Source: Deltaproteobacteria bacterium (GTDB lineage: Bacteria; Desulfobacterota; Desulfobulbia; Desulfobulbales; Desulfobulbaceae). From it: a stretch of 28,720 nucleotides of DNA. A program made the position numbers and the translations under genes. Position 1 is the first letter of the stretch; every line of letters starts with the position of its first letter. This document shows, one piece after another, positions 6,953 through 15,911 of the stretch. The notes below the pieces were generated by a model that worked only from the letters and a program-made list of their open reading frames with translations, had not been told where the DNA came from and did no database searches. The stretch lies in assembly GCA_013151365.1 (NCBI GenBank), contig JAADIK010000020.1, positions 1 to 28,720 of the forward strand. Reading direction: 5' to 3'.

Positions 6953-7492
6953 ATGATTGATGATGTTGGCGGCGCTAAGGGCCTTTTTCTGCTTTTTACC
7001 GGCGACGGCAAGGGTAAGACCACCGCGGCCCTGGGCCTCGCCTTCCGGGCACTGGGGCACGGATTTCCGGTGTGCGTGATTCAGTTTATCAAGGGCGCCT
7101 GGCAGCCGGGCGAAGTGGCGGCGGCAAAGCGGTTCGACGATTTGCTGGATTTTCATGTCATGGGCCGGGGGTTTACCTGGAAGTCCGACGACCTGGCCAA
7201 GGATATCGCCGTGGCCAGGGAGGCCTGGCGCTTTGCCAAAAAGACCATCGGCGAGGGACGGCACCGGCTGGTGATCCTGGACGAACTGACCTATCTGATC
7301 TCCTATAAGATGATCGACGAGCAGGATGTTATTGACACCGTGGCCTCAAGACCGGCAGGGACGCATGTCGTAGTTACCGGGCGCGGGGCCTCGGAAAAAC
7401 TCATGGCGGCAGCCGACCTGGTCACCGAGATGCGGGCGATCAAGCACCCCTACAAGAGCGGAATCAAGGCCTGCAAAGGTATCGAGTTCTAA
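6953..7492 (+). CDS. cobO: Cob(I)yrinic acid a,c-diamide / corrinoid adenosyltransferase (CobO/BtuR type)
   Basis: Transfers the 5'-deoxyadenosyl group of ATP to reduced corrinoid, making adenosylcobalamin or its precursor in the cytoplasm. 179 residues, the usual size. The P-loop GDGKGKTTAALG lies at about residues 17-28, followed by the family motifs QFIKG, LVILDELTYL (Walker B-like), VVVTGRGA, and the C-terminal KHPYKSGIKACKGIEF. GGAGG lies 4 nt before ATG 6953. It is not in a cobalamin biosynthesis cluster here; its only neighbour on that side is the divergent zinc-ribbon/TSCPD gene. I see no cobalamin riboswitch in the 217-bp gap upstream. Confidence 0.92.
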   Translation: MIDDVGGAKGLFLLFTGDGKGKTTAALGLAFRALGHGFPVCVIQFIKGAWQPGEVAAAKRFDDLLDFHVMGRGFTWKSDDLAKDIAVAREAWRFAKKTIGEGRHRLVILDELTYLISYKMIDEQDVIDTVASRPAGTHVVVTGRGASEKLMAAADLVTEMRAIKHPYKSGIKACKGIEF

Positions 7493-7535
7493 AGCGGCGC
7501 TCTCTCGGCACGCTTGTTGCCGCCGCGACCAACCG

Positions 7536-7562
7536 GGCCGGAATTGCATTCCGGCCTCTTTC
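7536..7562 (+). terminator. Terminator-like hairpin after cobO
   Basis: GGCCGGAAT (7536-7544) pairs perfectly with ATTCCGGCC (7548-7556) around a TGC loop, followed by the short pyrimidine run TCTTTC. It stands about 45 nt past the adenosyltransferase stop codon. Confidence 0.7.
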
Positions 7563-7715
7563 ACCTTGCAACTTTTACCCTGCTTGTGGTAAAATTTTAA
7601 ATTTTTTTATTCGTTATGGTCCGAGGTTAGGATGGTTTTTCACCGGCCTGTCCAGGGATCATTGTTTTTATTCCACTAATAAAACGAGGCACTTTTTTTG
7701 TCCGGGAGAAACACG

Positions 7716-10532
7716 ATGGACTACCGGGGAACTCTCAATCTTCCCAAGACCACCTTTAAAATGAAGGCCAACCTGACCCAGAAGGAGCCCATGTACCTGA
7801 AGCGCTGGGACAAGGAAGACCTGTATCATAAATTACAGGAGGCGGCCTCCGGGCGGCCTCTTTTTATCCTCCACGACGGCCCGCCCTACGCCAACGGCCA
7901 TATTCATCTGGGCACGGCCTTTAACAAGGTGCTCAAGGATATCATTCTCAAATCCCGCCGCATGGCCGGATTCAGGGCCCCCTATGTGCCGGGCTGGGAC
8001 TGCCACGGGCTGCCCATCGAGCATAATGTCGACCAGGAACTGGGCGCCAAGAAAGAGAAGATCAGTGTCCTCGGCAAACGGGGGGCCTGCCGCAAGTATG
8101 CGGAGAAATGGGTCAAGACCCAGAAGGCCGAGTTCAAACGGCTCGGGGTGCTCGGCGACTGGGAAGATCCGTATCTGACCATGAAGTTTGCCTACGAGGC
8201 CGTCATTGCCCGCGAGTTTAATAAGTTCCTGCTTTCCGGTTCCGTGGTGCGGGCCAAGAAGCCGGTCTACTGGTGCTCGACCTGCGGTACTTCCCTGGCC
8301 GAAGCCGAGGTGGAGTATCACGATCACGCCTCGCCGTCGATCTATGTGAAGTTCCCGGTTGTCGACGATCTGGCCGATGTGGCTCCGGAGCTTGCCGGCC
8401 GCCGTGTCCAGGTATTGATCTGGACCACGACGCCCTGGACCCTGCCCGCCAACATGGCCGTGGCCTTTCATCCCGATTTTGTCTACGCCGCGGTCGAGGT
8501 CGGCACCGAGGTGTGGCTCCTGGCCGCGGAACTGGTGGAGTCGTGCCTGCAGACGTTCGGCATCAGTGATTACAAGGTGCTTACCACCTTCAGCGCCCGG
8601 GCCCTGGAGGGGCGGAAGTGCCGCCATCCTTTCATGGAGCGTGATTCGCTCATGGTGCTTGCCGACTATGTAACGGCCGAGAGCGGGACCGGCTGTGTGC
8701 ATACGGCGCCCGGACACGGGGCCGACGACTACCTGACCGGCCTGCGCTATGGCCTGGAGATCCTGTCGCCCGTTGAGGCGACGGGGAAATATACCGCCGA
8801 AGCCGGCCGCTACGCGGGCCGCCGGGTGCCCGAAGTCAACCGGGAAATCAATGATGACCTGCGGGCCGCCGGTTTCCTGGTTCACGAGGAGGCCATCGAG
8901 CACAGTTATCCGCATTGCTGGCGCTGCAAGAAGCCGGTTATCTACCGGGCCACGGAGCAGTGGTTTGTCTCCATGCAGGAAAACGGTCTGCGCGACAAGG
9001 CGCTGGCGGCGATCAAAGAGGTAAGCTGGACCCCGGCCTGGGGCCGGCAGCGGATCTCCGGCATGGTGGAGGCCCGGCCGGACTGGTGTTTGTCGCGCCA
9101 GCGGAGCTGGGGCGTGCCCCTGACCGTGCTGACCTGCGCCCGGTGCGGCGGCATCCTCAAGGACCGGGCGGTCTGCCGGCAGATCGAGGAGCTGTTTGAA
9201 AAAGAGGGGGCGGATGCCTGGTTCCGGTATGAGCCCGCGCAATTCGTGCCGCCGGGAACGGCCTGCAGCGCCTGCGGCTCCACGGAGTTTAAAAAGGAGG
9301 ATGATATCCTCGACGTCTGGTTCGATTCGGGCGTCAGCCACGCAGCGGTCTGCGAGGCCCGCCCCGAGCTGGAATCGCCGGCCGATCTCTACCTTGAGGG
9401 CAGTGACCAGCATCGGGGTTGGTTCCAGAGTTCGCTTCTGACCTCGGTCGGCACCAGGGGCCGGGCCCCGTTTAAAGGTGTCCTGACCCACGGCTACGTG
9501 GTGGACGGCCAGGGCAAGAAGATGTCCAAAAGTGTCGGCAACGTGGTCGCGCCCAAGGAGGTGATCGACAAGTACGGTGCCGAGATCCTGCGGCTCTGGG
9601 TGGCCAGCGAGGATTACCGCGATGATGTCAAGGTGTCCGACGAGATCCTCCGCCATGTTTCCGATGCCTACCGCAAGATGCGCAATACCATCCGTTTCAT
9701 GTTGAGCAATCTCTATGATTTCGATCCGGCTGCGGATTCGGTGGCGACCGGGTCCATGGGTGAGCTGGACCGCTGGGCGCTGGGACGTTTTGCCGAATTG
9801 ACGCGCACCGTGGTCAAGGCCTACATGGATTATGAATTTCATGCGGTCTATCACGCCCTGCATAATTTCTGCGGCACCACCATGTCCAGTCTTTATCTCG
9901 ATGTGCTCAAGGACCGCCTGTACGTCTCGCTGCCCGATGCGCCGGGCCGCCGGGCGGCGCAGACGGTCGTCTACCGGATTCTGGACGGCCTGCTGCGCCT
10001 GATTACCCCGATCCTCAGTTTTACCGCGGCCGAGGCCTGGGAACATCTGCAGGGGCAGGGGCCGGAGGCGCCGGTCGAGCAGTCTGTTTTCTTTGCCCGG
10101 TTTCCGGCCGTGGATGATCTGCAGACCACCGGGGAGTTCGCCGCCCGCTGGGACAGGTTGCTGGCCATCCGCGGCGAGATCACCAAGGTCCTTGAGGCGG
10201 CCCGCCGCAGCAAGGTGATCGGCCTGTCCCTTGATGCCGAGGTCCTGGTGCAGGCCGGAGGCGAGACGGCCGAATTTCTTGCCGACAAGTGGGAACTGCT
10301 CCGGGAAATCTGCATTGTTTCAAGTCTGCGGGAAGAAGCGGACCTGGCAACGATTGCAGGCCTTGACGTCGTCGAGGCCGAAGAGGTGAGTGAACTCCGG
10401 ATCGCTGTCCGGCCCGCGCCGGGTGAGAAATGCGAGCGCTGCTGGACGATCGCCGACACCGTCGGCCGGGACGATGCGCATCCGGCTCTCTGCCGACGCT
10501 GCGCGGAAGTCGTCCGGGTCCTGGGTGGTTGA
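7716..10532 (+). CDS. ileS: Isoleucyl-tRNA synthetase
   Basis: Charges tRNA-Ile with isoleucine, with an editing domain that removes mischarged valine. 938 residues, the normal bacterial length. The class I HIGH motif is HIHLG at residues 62-66 within PPYANGHIHLG. The KMSKS motif (GKKMSKSVGN) is near residue 603. The CP1 editing region contains WTTTPWTLPAN. A C-terminal zinc-binding tail CERCW...CRRC (about 905-926) is present, as in the bacterial-type enzyme. ATG 7716 is preceded by GGGAG at a 7-nt spacing; an in-frame TTG at 7698 is less likely. It is the first gene of an ileS-lspA-fabD unit. No T-box-like leader is seen in the 223 bp upstream. Confidence 0.97.
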   Translation: MDYRGTLNLPKTTFKMKANLTQKEPMYLKRWDKEDLYHKLQEAASGRPLFILHDGPPYANGHIHLGTAFNKVLKDIILKSRRMAGFRAPYVPGWDCHGLPIEHNVDQELGAKKEKISVLGKRGACRKYAEKWVKTQKAEFKRLGVLGDWEDPYLTMKFAYEAVIAREFNKFLLSGSVVRAKKPVYWCSTCGTSLAEAEVEYHDHASPSIYVKFPVVDDLADVAPELAGRRVQVLIWTTTPWTLPANMAVAFHPDFVYAAVEVGTEVWLLAAELVESCLQTFGISDYKVLTTFSARALEGRKCRHPFMERDSLMVLADYVTAESGTGCVHTAPGHGADDYLTGLRYGLEILSPVEATGKYTAEAGRYAGRRVPEVNREINDDLRAAGFLVHEEAIEHSYPHCWRCKKPVIYRATEQWFVSMQENGLRDKALAAIKEVSWTPAWGRQRISGMVEARPDWCLSRQRSWGVPLTVLTCARCGGILKDRAVCRQIEELFEKEGADAWFRYEPAQFVPPGTACSACGSTEFKKEDDILDVWFDSGVSHAAVCEARPELESPADLYLEGSDQHRGWFQSSLLTSVGTRGRAPFKGVLTHGYVVDGQGKKMSKSVGNVVAPKEVIDKYGAEILRLWVASEDYRDDVKVSDEILRHVSDAYRKMRNTIRFMLSNLYDFDPAADSVATGSMGELDRWALGRFAELTRTVVKAYMDYEFHAVYHALHNFCGTTMSSLYLDVLKDRLYVSLPDAPGRRAAQTVVYRILDGLLRLITPILSFTAAEAWEHLQGQGPEAPVEQSVFFARFPAVDDLQTTGEFAARWDRLLAIRGEITKVLEAARRSKVIGLSLDAEVLVQAGGETAEFLADKWELLREICIVSSLREEADLATIAGLDVVEAEEVSELRIAVRPAPGEKCERCWTIADTVGRDDAHPALCRRCAEVVRVLGG

Positions 10533-11019
10533 GGTGCGATCCCTGCTGTTCGGATTCCTGGCCGTCCTGATCGTCGTTCTCGACCAGGCAAGCAAACTGT
10601 GGCTTGTCCGGAATTTTTCCCTCTTCGAGTCCCGGTCCGTTATCTCCGGCTGTTTTAACCTGACCTATCTGGCCAACACCGGGGTGGCCTTCGGTCTGCT
10701 GGCCGGACCGGTCTGGTGGCGGCAGGTATTTTTTATCGTGGTCACCGTGGCGGCCCTGATCGTGATTGGGGTGTTGCACTGGCGTCTGCGCGAGAAGTCC
10801 GTCTTCTACACCGTGAGTCTCGGCCTGATCGCCGGCGGGGCGGTCGGCAACCTGGTTGACCGGGTCCGTCTGGGTTCGGTGGTTGATTTCCTGGACTTCT
10901 ACCTGGGGAGCCATCACTGGCCGGCCTTCAACGTGGCCGATTCGGCCATTACCGTAGGGGTGGGGCTGTTCCTGGTCTACAGTTTATTCTTTGAGAAAGA
11001 CCAACAGAAAACGGATTAG
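10525..11019 (+). CDS. lspA: Prolipoprotein signal peptidase (signal peptidase II)
   Basis: Inner-membrane aspartyl protease that cleaves the signal peptide of diacylglyceryl-modified prolipoproteins. About 164 residues with four hydrophobic segments. Family motifs: VVLDQASKLW, YLANTGVAFGLL, GGAVGNLVDRVRLGSVVDF, and FNVADSAITVG. The catalytic Asp pair lies in GNLVDR and FNVADS. The start is either GTG 10525 (overlapping ileS by 8 nt) or GTG 10534 (just after the ileS stop); an upstream in-frame extension to 10390 runs through ileS and is rejected. The ileS-lspA order is a classic coupling. At least two lipoprotein genes lie further along this window. Confidence 0.95.
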   Translation: MVEVRSLLFGFLAVLIVVLDQASKLWLVRNFSLFESRSVISGCFNLTYLANTGVAFGLLAGPVWWRQVFFIVVTVAALIVIGVLHWRLREKSVFYTVSLGLIAGGAVGNLVDRVRLGSVVDFLDFYLGSHHWPAFNVADSAITVGVGLFLVYSLFFEKDQQKTD

Positions 11020-11022
11020 CTT

Positions 11023-11970
11023 ATGAAAAAGACAGCAGTGATTTTCCCCGGCCAGGGATCTCAGTACGTGGGCATGGGGCGGGAGTTTCTCGAGTGTGAC
11101 GATGAGGCCCGTGCCCTTATGGAAATGGCCCGGGAGATCAGCGGCTTTCCCCTGCGGGAACTCTGCATCGACGGCCCCATGGAGACGTTAACCAGGGCGC
11201 TGCACCTGCAACCGGCCCTGACCGTTATCAACCTGATCTGCTGGCAACAGTTGCAGAAAGCCCTGCCCGGCCTGCAGCCGGCCTGTTTCGCCGGCCACAG
11301 CCTGGGCGAATACAGTGCCCTGTGTGGAGCCGGGATTGTCAGTCCCGAGGACTGTCTGGCCCTGGTCACCCGCCGCGGCGAGTTGATGGAGCGGGAGGGC
11401 AGGTCTCATCCGGGCGGCATGCGGGCCGTGCTCGGCCTGACCTTCGAGCAGCTTGAAGCCCTGCTCGCCGGATATACGGGCGGCGGCCGGGTCGCGGTGG
11501 CCAATCACAACTCGGAAAAACAGGTGGTCATCTCGGGCGACATCGAGGGGCTTGACGGCTTCGGTGCCCTGTGCCGGAACGAGGGGGCCAAGATCATCCC
11601 GCTCAAGGTGAGTATCGCCAACCACAGTCCGCTGGTTGCCGGCGCGGTTGCTGATTTTGCCGCCTTTATGGCCGGGATCACCTTCCGGCCGCCGGTAACC
11701 CCGGTTCTGTTCAACGTCACGGCGGCCGGCGAGGACGACCCCGCCGTGATCCGCGATATCATGGCCCGCCAGATCATCTCCAGGGTCCGTTGGTTTGAAG
11801 CGGTCAAGGCCATGCTCGCCGCCGGGGTTGAAGTTTTTGTCGAAGTAGGCCCCCGGACCGTATTGACGGGGCTGATGAAGAAAATCGTGCCGCGCGGCCG
11901 CGCCACCTGTATCCAGTTCGATACCCCCGAGGGCCTGGACAAGGTCGTGGCGGCAATCGTGGAGGACTGA
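11023..11970 (+). CDS. fabD: Malonyl-CoA:ACP transacylase
   Basis: Moves the malonyl group from CoA to acyl carrier protein to supply extender units for fatty acid synthesis. 315 residues. It has the N-terminal IFPGQGSQYVGMG, the nucleophile motif GHSLGEYSAL (Ser about residue 93), and a conserved His in SIANHSPLV; the C-terminal EVGPRTVLTGLMKK matches the family end. It starts 3 bp after lspA, so it is probably co-transcribed with ileS-lspA rather than with other fab genes, none of which are in the window. A hairpin with a pyrimidine tract follows its stop. Confidence 0.96.
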   Translation: MKKTAVIFPGQGSQYVGMGREFLECDDEARALMEMAREISGFPLRELCIDGPMETLTRALHLQPALTVINLICWQQLQKALPGLQPACFAGHSLGEYSALCGAGIVSPEDCLALVTRRGELMEREGRSHPGGMRAVLGLTFEQLEALLAGYTGGGRVAVANHNSEKQVVISGDIEGLDGFGALCRNEGAKIIPLKVSIANHSPLVAGAVADFAAFMAGITFRPPVTPVLFNVTAAGEDDPAVIRDIMARQIISRVRWFEAVKAMLAAGVEVFVEVGPRTVLTGLMKKIVPRGRATCIQFDTPEGLDKVVAAIVED

Positions 11971-11989
11971 GCCGAGAGCCCGGTTTTGC

Positions 11990-12030
11990 CAGGGGCTTTG
12001 CGCGGTTCGCACGAGTCCCCTGTTCCTTTT
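11990..12030 (+). terminator. Terminator-like hairpin at the fabD/ktrA convergence
   Basis: CAGGGG (11990-11995) pairs with CCCCTG (12017-12022), with a small inner GCG/CGC stem, followed by TTCCTTTT. It lies between the converging fabD and ktrA genes and touches the ktrA stop. Confidence 0.5.
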
Positions 12031-12685
12031 ACGGCTTGATCCTTGCCAGTTGGGTGATTTTGCCGATGGCGACGATGCGGTCGCCTTCCTTCATCTGGTC
12101 GTCGGCCTTGGGGATAAACCGGTATTCCGCGTCCCGGGAACCCTTGACGGCAATGACCTGGATATCATATCGATTCGTCAGGTCCACTTCGCGCAGCGTC
12201 TTCCCGGACCATCTGCTCACCTTGAATTCCTTGATCCCCATTGATTTATCAAAGGGTAGATGTTCGATAAATCCCGGCATGGCAATGCGGTTCGCTATTT
12301 GTTTCGCCGCCATATGTTCGGGAATGACGACCTCGTCGATGCCGATTTTCCGCAATAATTTCTCATGGTCGGAATTGGTCGCCTTGGCCCAGACCTGGGG
12401 GACATTGAGTTCTTTCAGAAACATCGTAATCATGGTGCTGGCGGCGATTGATTCGCCGACGCTGATGAGAACGTATGTCAAATCACTGACCCCTATCTGT
12501 TTCAGGGCCTCCTTGTTCGTGGCGTCGGCCTGCAGGACCTGAGTCAGGATATTCTGGGCCTGGGCGATTCGTTCATAGTTATTGTCAATGCCCAGGACCT
12601 CGTGGCCCAGATCAACGAGTGTCTTGCCGAATTTCAAGCCGAACTTGCCAAGACCTATAACGCCCACCTGAAGTTTTTCTTTCAT
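12029..12685 (-). CDS. ktrA: KtrA/TrkA-type potassium uptake regulatory subunit (RCK)
   Basis: A cytoplasmic gating ring subunit of a Ktr K+ uptake system. 218 residues: an N-terminal RCK_N (TrkA-N) Rossmann domain with GVIGLGKFGLKFGKTL and the acidic ribose-binding GIDNN at about residues 7-35, ADATN, and a C-terminal RCK_C (TrkA-C) domain from about residue 135 (IKEFKVSRWSGKTLREVDL...GDRIVAIG). The single-RCK length indicates KtrA rather than the double-length TrkA. It starts 9 nt after the ktrB stop. Nucleotide (ATP/ADP or NAD(H)) control of the channel is known for the family. Confidence 0.93.
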   Translation of the reverse strand: MKEKLQVGVIGLGKFGLKFGKTLVDLGHEVLGIDNNYERIAQAQNILTQVLQADATNKEALKQIGVSDLTYVLISVGESIAASTMITMFLKELNVPQVWAKATNSDHEKLLRKIGIDEVVIPEHMAAKQIANRIAMPGFIEHLPFDKSMGIKEFKVSRWSGKTLREVDLTNRYDIQVIAVKGSRDAEYRFIPKADDQMKEGDRIVAIGKITQLARIKP

Positions 12686-12694
12686 CTTTTCTTG

Positions 12695-14053
12695 TTATCC
12701 AATCAGAATTTTTTCTTCCGGCCATGCGTACAGCTCCTTTTTCTGCATACTCTGAAAAGAGACGAGCAGTACCAACGGCCCAAGACGGCCTATGAACATG
12801 AGCAGGGTGATGATGATTCTGCCGCCGTCGGACAGCCTCGGTGTCAGGCCCGTGCTCAGGCCCACCGTGCCGAACGCCGACACGGCTTCAAAGACAATTT
12901 CCATGAAAAGCCCCTTGGCCTGCGGATGGGGGATATCGCCCCCCTCGGTGAAATTCAGGAGCAGGACGGCAAAGACAATGAGTGCCCCGGCAAAGACAAA
13001 GAGAATCAGGGCATTGCTCAACGATTTTTTGTCTATCGCGTATTTGCCGATGACCGCCTGGGTTTTCCCTTTCAGCTGGGCTTTTATGAAGGCCCACAGG
13101 ACCCGGAAGGTGGTCACCTTGATCCCGCCGGCACAGGAACCGGGCGCGCCGCCGATGAACATGAGAATAATCATGATCAGCAGGGAAGCGTTGGTCATCA
13201 GGCCGATATGCACGGTATTGAAGCCGGCGGTCCGGCAGGTGACGGACTGAAAAAGAGCGCCCAGGACCGCCTTGCTGCCGGAGATGTGTTTGGAGAAGCC
13301 GATATTCTCGGCAAAAAAGATGGCAAAGGCTCCCACGAGGATGAGAAAGAGCGATGTCTTGATAACGGTGATGGAATACCAGCTCAGTTTTCGCCGGCGG
13401 CCGCCGGGATGTTTTATCATGGCAAAGATGTATTGCTGACATTCCACGAGCACGGAAAATCCCAACCCGCCCAGAACGATCAGGACCATGAAGACGAAGT
13501 TGATTCCCCAGTTGCTGCACCAGGGTACGAGGCTGTGCGGGTTTAGCGAAAACCCGGCGTTACAGAATGCGGACACGGAGTGAAAGACGGCGGAAAAAAG
13601 CGAAAATTTGGCATGGCCCTGGATGAAAATAAAAAAAGCGCCGCAGGCTTCGATAATCATCGTCCAGAAAAATATCCGCTGCAGAAACTGACCCAGCTGA
13701 AAATTCGGATCGTGCAAAAGACCCTGGCCCACGGCGATTTTGTCGGCTATGGAAACTCGTTTTCGCAAGAGATAGAAGGTCAGGCTGGTGAATGACATGA
13801 TTCCCAGGCCGCCCAGCTGGATCAGGCAGAGAATAACGGTCTGGCCGAAGCGGCTGAAAAAGGTGCCGGTGTCCACGACGGTCAAGCCCGTGACGCAGGT
13901 GGCCGAGGTGGAGGTGAACAGGGCGTCCAGCCAGGAAATGGACCGTTGGTTGAGGCTGAAGGAACTGTGCAGCAGGACGGTGCCAAGCGCGATGACGCCG
14001 GCAAAAAAAATAACCGGCAGGGTTATGGGGGAAAGAGGTTTCTTTACTTTCAT
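12695..14053 (-). CDS. ktrB: KtrB/TrkH-type potassium uptake membrane subunit
   Basis: Membrane-spanning K+ translocating subunit. 452 residues with the four-fold M1-P-M2 repeats of the TrkH/KtrB superfamily. The four selectivity-filter loops are visible: TCVTGLTVVD, SAFCNAGFSLNP, TCRTAGFNTVHIG and SAFGTVGLSTGLTP, each with the critical Gly. The length fits KtrB, not the longer TrkH. ATG 14053 is the only in-frame start after an upstream TGA a few codons away; the Shine-Dalgarno is weak. It is the first gene of the ktrB-ktrA operon, divergent from ffh across a 396-bp gap. Confidence 0.93.
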   Translation of the reverse strand: MKVKKPLSPITLPVIFFAGVIALGTVLLHSSFSLNQRSISWLDALFTSTSATCVTGLTVVDTGTFFSRFGQTVILCLIQLGGLGIMSFTSLTFYLLRKRVSIADKIAVGQGLLHDPNFQLGQFLQRIFFWTMIIEACGAFFIFIQGHAKFSLFSAVFHSVSAFCNAGFSLNPHSLVPWCSNWGINFVFMVLIVLGGLGFSVLVECQQYIFAMIKHPGGRRRKLSWYSITVIKTSLFLILVGAFAIFFAENIGFSKHISGSKAVLGALFQSVTCRTAGFNTVHIGLMTNASLLIMIILMFIGGAPGSCAGGIKVTTFRVLWAFIKAQLKGKTQAVIGKYAIDKKSLSNALILFVFAGALIVFAVLLLNFTEGGDIPHPQAKGLFMEIVFEAVSAFGTVGLSTGLTPRLSDGGRIIITLLMFIGRLGPLVLLVSFQSMQKKELYAWPEEKILIG

Positions 14054-14449
14054 AAATCGTGAATATGCCGGTCAGGAATAAAGAAAGCAATAGAATATTC
14101 AGGAAAAATGGTGGGGCGGCGCCGTGATTATCGGCGGTGTTGCGGGTATCGTCAAGGGGGGTATTCCTTTGTATCATGTCGAAATTACATTGGAAGCCAT
14201 GCGGGGCCGGCGACGGGGAACCGGCTGCCGGTACGTGCTGCGAGGCGGGCTTATTTTTTTTGCGCCCGGGAGACTGTTTTGCCTGCCGGGTTCATTTTTC
14301 CTTACTGCCTGGTCCTGCTCGAAGCTGCTTGACATTATTTTTCCGTTCGATTATTTATACGTATTTCTATTTTCGTACCTTAAGTAATTTCCGGCGTCCG
14401 GATCAGTAACTGATTACGGTCGCGGTTCTTTTTTATAAGAAAGTTATTA
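14054..14449. other. 396-bp divergent intergenic region between ktrB and ffh
   Basis: No ORF here has protein-like composition on either strand. The left half is GC-rich with short inverted repeats (around 14205-14235). The right half is AT-rich and carries a plausible ffh promoter. I see no repeat or RNA gene that I can name. Confidence 0.5.
14329..14357 (+). promoter_or_regulatory. Putative sigma70 promoter for ffh
   Basis: A perfect -35 TTGACA (14329-14334), a 17-nt spacer and the weak -10 TATTTA (14352-14357), about 90 bp before the ffh start. The downstream AT-rich leader has no gene. Confidence 0.5.
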
Positions 14450-15802
14450 ATGTTTGAAAATCTTACAGATCGCCTCGAAGGTGTATTCAAAAAGCTCCGT
14501 GGCCACGGCAAGCTGACGGAAGACAATATCCAGGAGGCCATGCGTGAAGTGCGGATGGCGCTGCTTGAGGCCGATGTCAACTTCACGGTCGTCAAGGAGT
14601 TTGTCGCCGCGGTCACCGAGAAGGCCGTGGGGCAGGAAGTGCTTTCCAGCCTCTCCCCCGGCCAGCAGGTGGTCAAGATCGTCCATGACGAACTGGTCGC
14701 GCTGCTCGGCGGGCAAACGGAGACCCTGCGTCTTGACGGCCGCCAGCCGGTCACGATCATGCTGGCCGGTCTGCAGGGTTCCGGTAAAACCACGACGGCG
14801 GCCAAGCTTGCCGCCCGGCTCAAGGGCCAGGGCCGCCGGCCGTTCCTGGTGCCGGCGGATGTCTACCGGCCCGCGGCCATTGAACAGTTGCAGGTCCTCG
14901 GCGAACAGATCGGGGTCCCGGTTTTTGCCTCTACTCCTGAAGACAAACCCGTGGACATCAGCCGCAGGGCTCTGGTTCAGGCGGAAGTAAAGCAGTACGA
15001 CACGGTCATCATCGATACTGCGGGCCGCCTGCATGTCGATGAGGTCCTGATGCGGGAGCTGCAGGATATCAGCGCCGCCGTGCCTTTGTCTGAAGTCCTG
15101 TTTGTCGCCGACGCCATGACCGGCCAGGACGCGGTCACGGTCGCGGATAAATTTAATACCGATCTTGAGATCAGCGGTGTCGTGCTCACCAAGATGGAAG
15201 GTGACGCCCGGGGCGGCGCCGCTCTCTCGGTCAAAAAAGTGACCGGCAAGCCCATCAAGTTTGTCGGCATGGGCGAATCCCTTGAGGCCCTGGAGGTTTT
15301 TCATCCGGACCGGGCCGCCTCCCGGATACTCGGCATGGGAGACGTTCTGTCGCTCATTGAAAAGGCCGAAGCGGTTGTCGATCAGAAAAAGGCCCAGACG
15401 CTGGCAAAAAAGATTCGGAAAAATACCTTCACCCTGGAGGATTTTCTCGAGCAGATCCAGCAGATCAAAAAGATGGGCAACCTGGAACAGCTCATGGGCA
15501 TGATCCCGGGCATCAACAAGCTCAAGCAGGTCAAGGACGCCCCTAAGCCGGATGCGAAGGAGTTGTCCAAAACCGAGGCGATTATCCGTTCCATGACCAA
15601 GAAAGAACGGGCTCACCATCAAATTATCAATGCCAGCCGCCGGCAGAGGATCGCCAAGGGATCCGGCACCGAAGTGAGCGAGGTCAACCGGGTGATTAAA
15701 AGTTATACCATGATGTTGAAAATGATGAAAAAATTCAAGGGCAAGTCCGTTGTCGCCAAGGGCGGCAAGCGGCGCAAACTGCCCAAGGGACTTGTTCGAT
15801 AG
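14450..15802 (+). CDS. ffh: Signal recognition particle protein Ffh
   Basis: GTPase of the signal recognition particle; binds 4.5S RNA and nascent signal sequences and docks with FtsY for membrane targeting. 450 residues. An N domain opens with MFENLTDRLEGVFKKLRG. The G domain has P-loop GLQGSGKTTTAAKLA (about 105-119), DTAGRLHVDE and TKMEGDARGGAALS. The M domain (about 325-450) has LEQLMGMIPGINKL and the RNA-binding SRRQRIAKGSG. It starts the translation/ribosome cluster; rpsP follows after 109 bp. Confidence 0.97.
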   Translation: MFENLTDRLEGVFKKLRGHGKLTEDNIQEAMREVRMALLEADVNFTVVKEFVAAVTEKAVGQEVLSSLSPGQQVVKIVHDELVALLGGQTETLRLDGRQPVTIMLAGLQGSGKTTTAAKLAARLKGQGRRPFLVPADVYRPAAIEQLQVLGEQIGVPVFASTPEDKPVDISRRALVQAEVKQYDTVIIDTAGRLHVDEVLMRELQDISAAVPLSEVLFVADAMTGQDAVTVADKFNTDLEISGVVLTKMEGDARGGAALSVKKVTGKPIKFVGMGESLEALEVFHPDRAASRILGMGDVLSLIEKAEAVVDQKKAQTLAKKIRKNTFTLEDFLEQIQQIKKMGNLEQLMGMIPGINKLKQVKDAPKPDAKELSKTEAIIRSMTKKERAHHQIINASRRQRIAKGSGTEVSEVNRVIKSYTMMLKMMKKFKGKSVVAKGGKRRKLPKGLVR

Positions 15803-15862
15803 TATCCGGCCGCATATCGTTTGCCGCAGGGCCGCTATATAAAATAGAAAAAAGAAGGTATC

Positions 15863-15897
15863 CAGGATTAATCCTGATTGCGCAATTGATTCCAGGA
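15863..15897 (+). promoter_or_regulatory. Palindrome in the rpsP leader
   Basis: CAGGATT/AATCCTG (15863-15876) is a perfect 14-bp palindrome. Its right half (TCCTG) could also pair with CAGGA (15893-15897) in the rpsP Shine-Dalgarno, so two mutually exclusive pairings are possible. As a 14-bp palindrome without a loop it could equally be a DNA-binding site. Function not known. Confidence 0.3.
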
Positions 15898-15911
15898 GGA
15901 AAACCAGACCA

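Noticed and set aside
7557..7715. T-box or other leader for ileS
   Set aside because: No T-box sequence or specifier-stem arrangement seen, and T-boxes are rare in this type of organism.
7833..10046. 737-codon open frame on the minus strand
   Set aside because: Lies wholly antisense to ileS, which has all synthetase motifs; the long frame is a by-product of GC-rich codon use.
10390..10524. Upstream extension of lspA
   Set aside because: In-frame but runs inside ileS in another frame and adds no family sequence.
12602..13546. 314-codon plus-strand open frame
   Set aside because: Antisense to ktrA/ktrB, low-complexity charged translation, no family resemblance.
14108..14409. Three overlapping plus-strand ORFs of 74-90 codons between ktrB and ffh
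   Set aside because: No ribosome-binding sites, no protein-like composition, and mutually overlapping frames.
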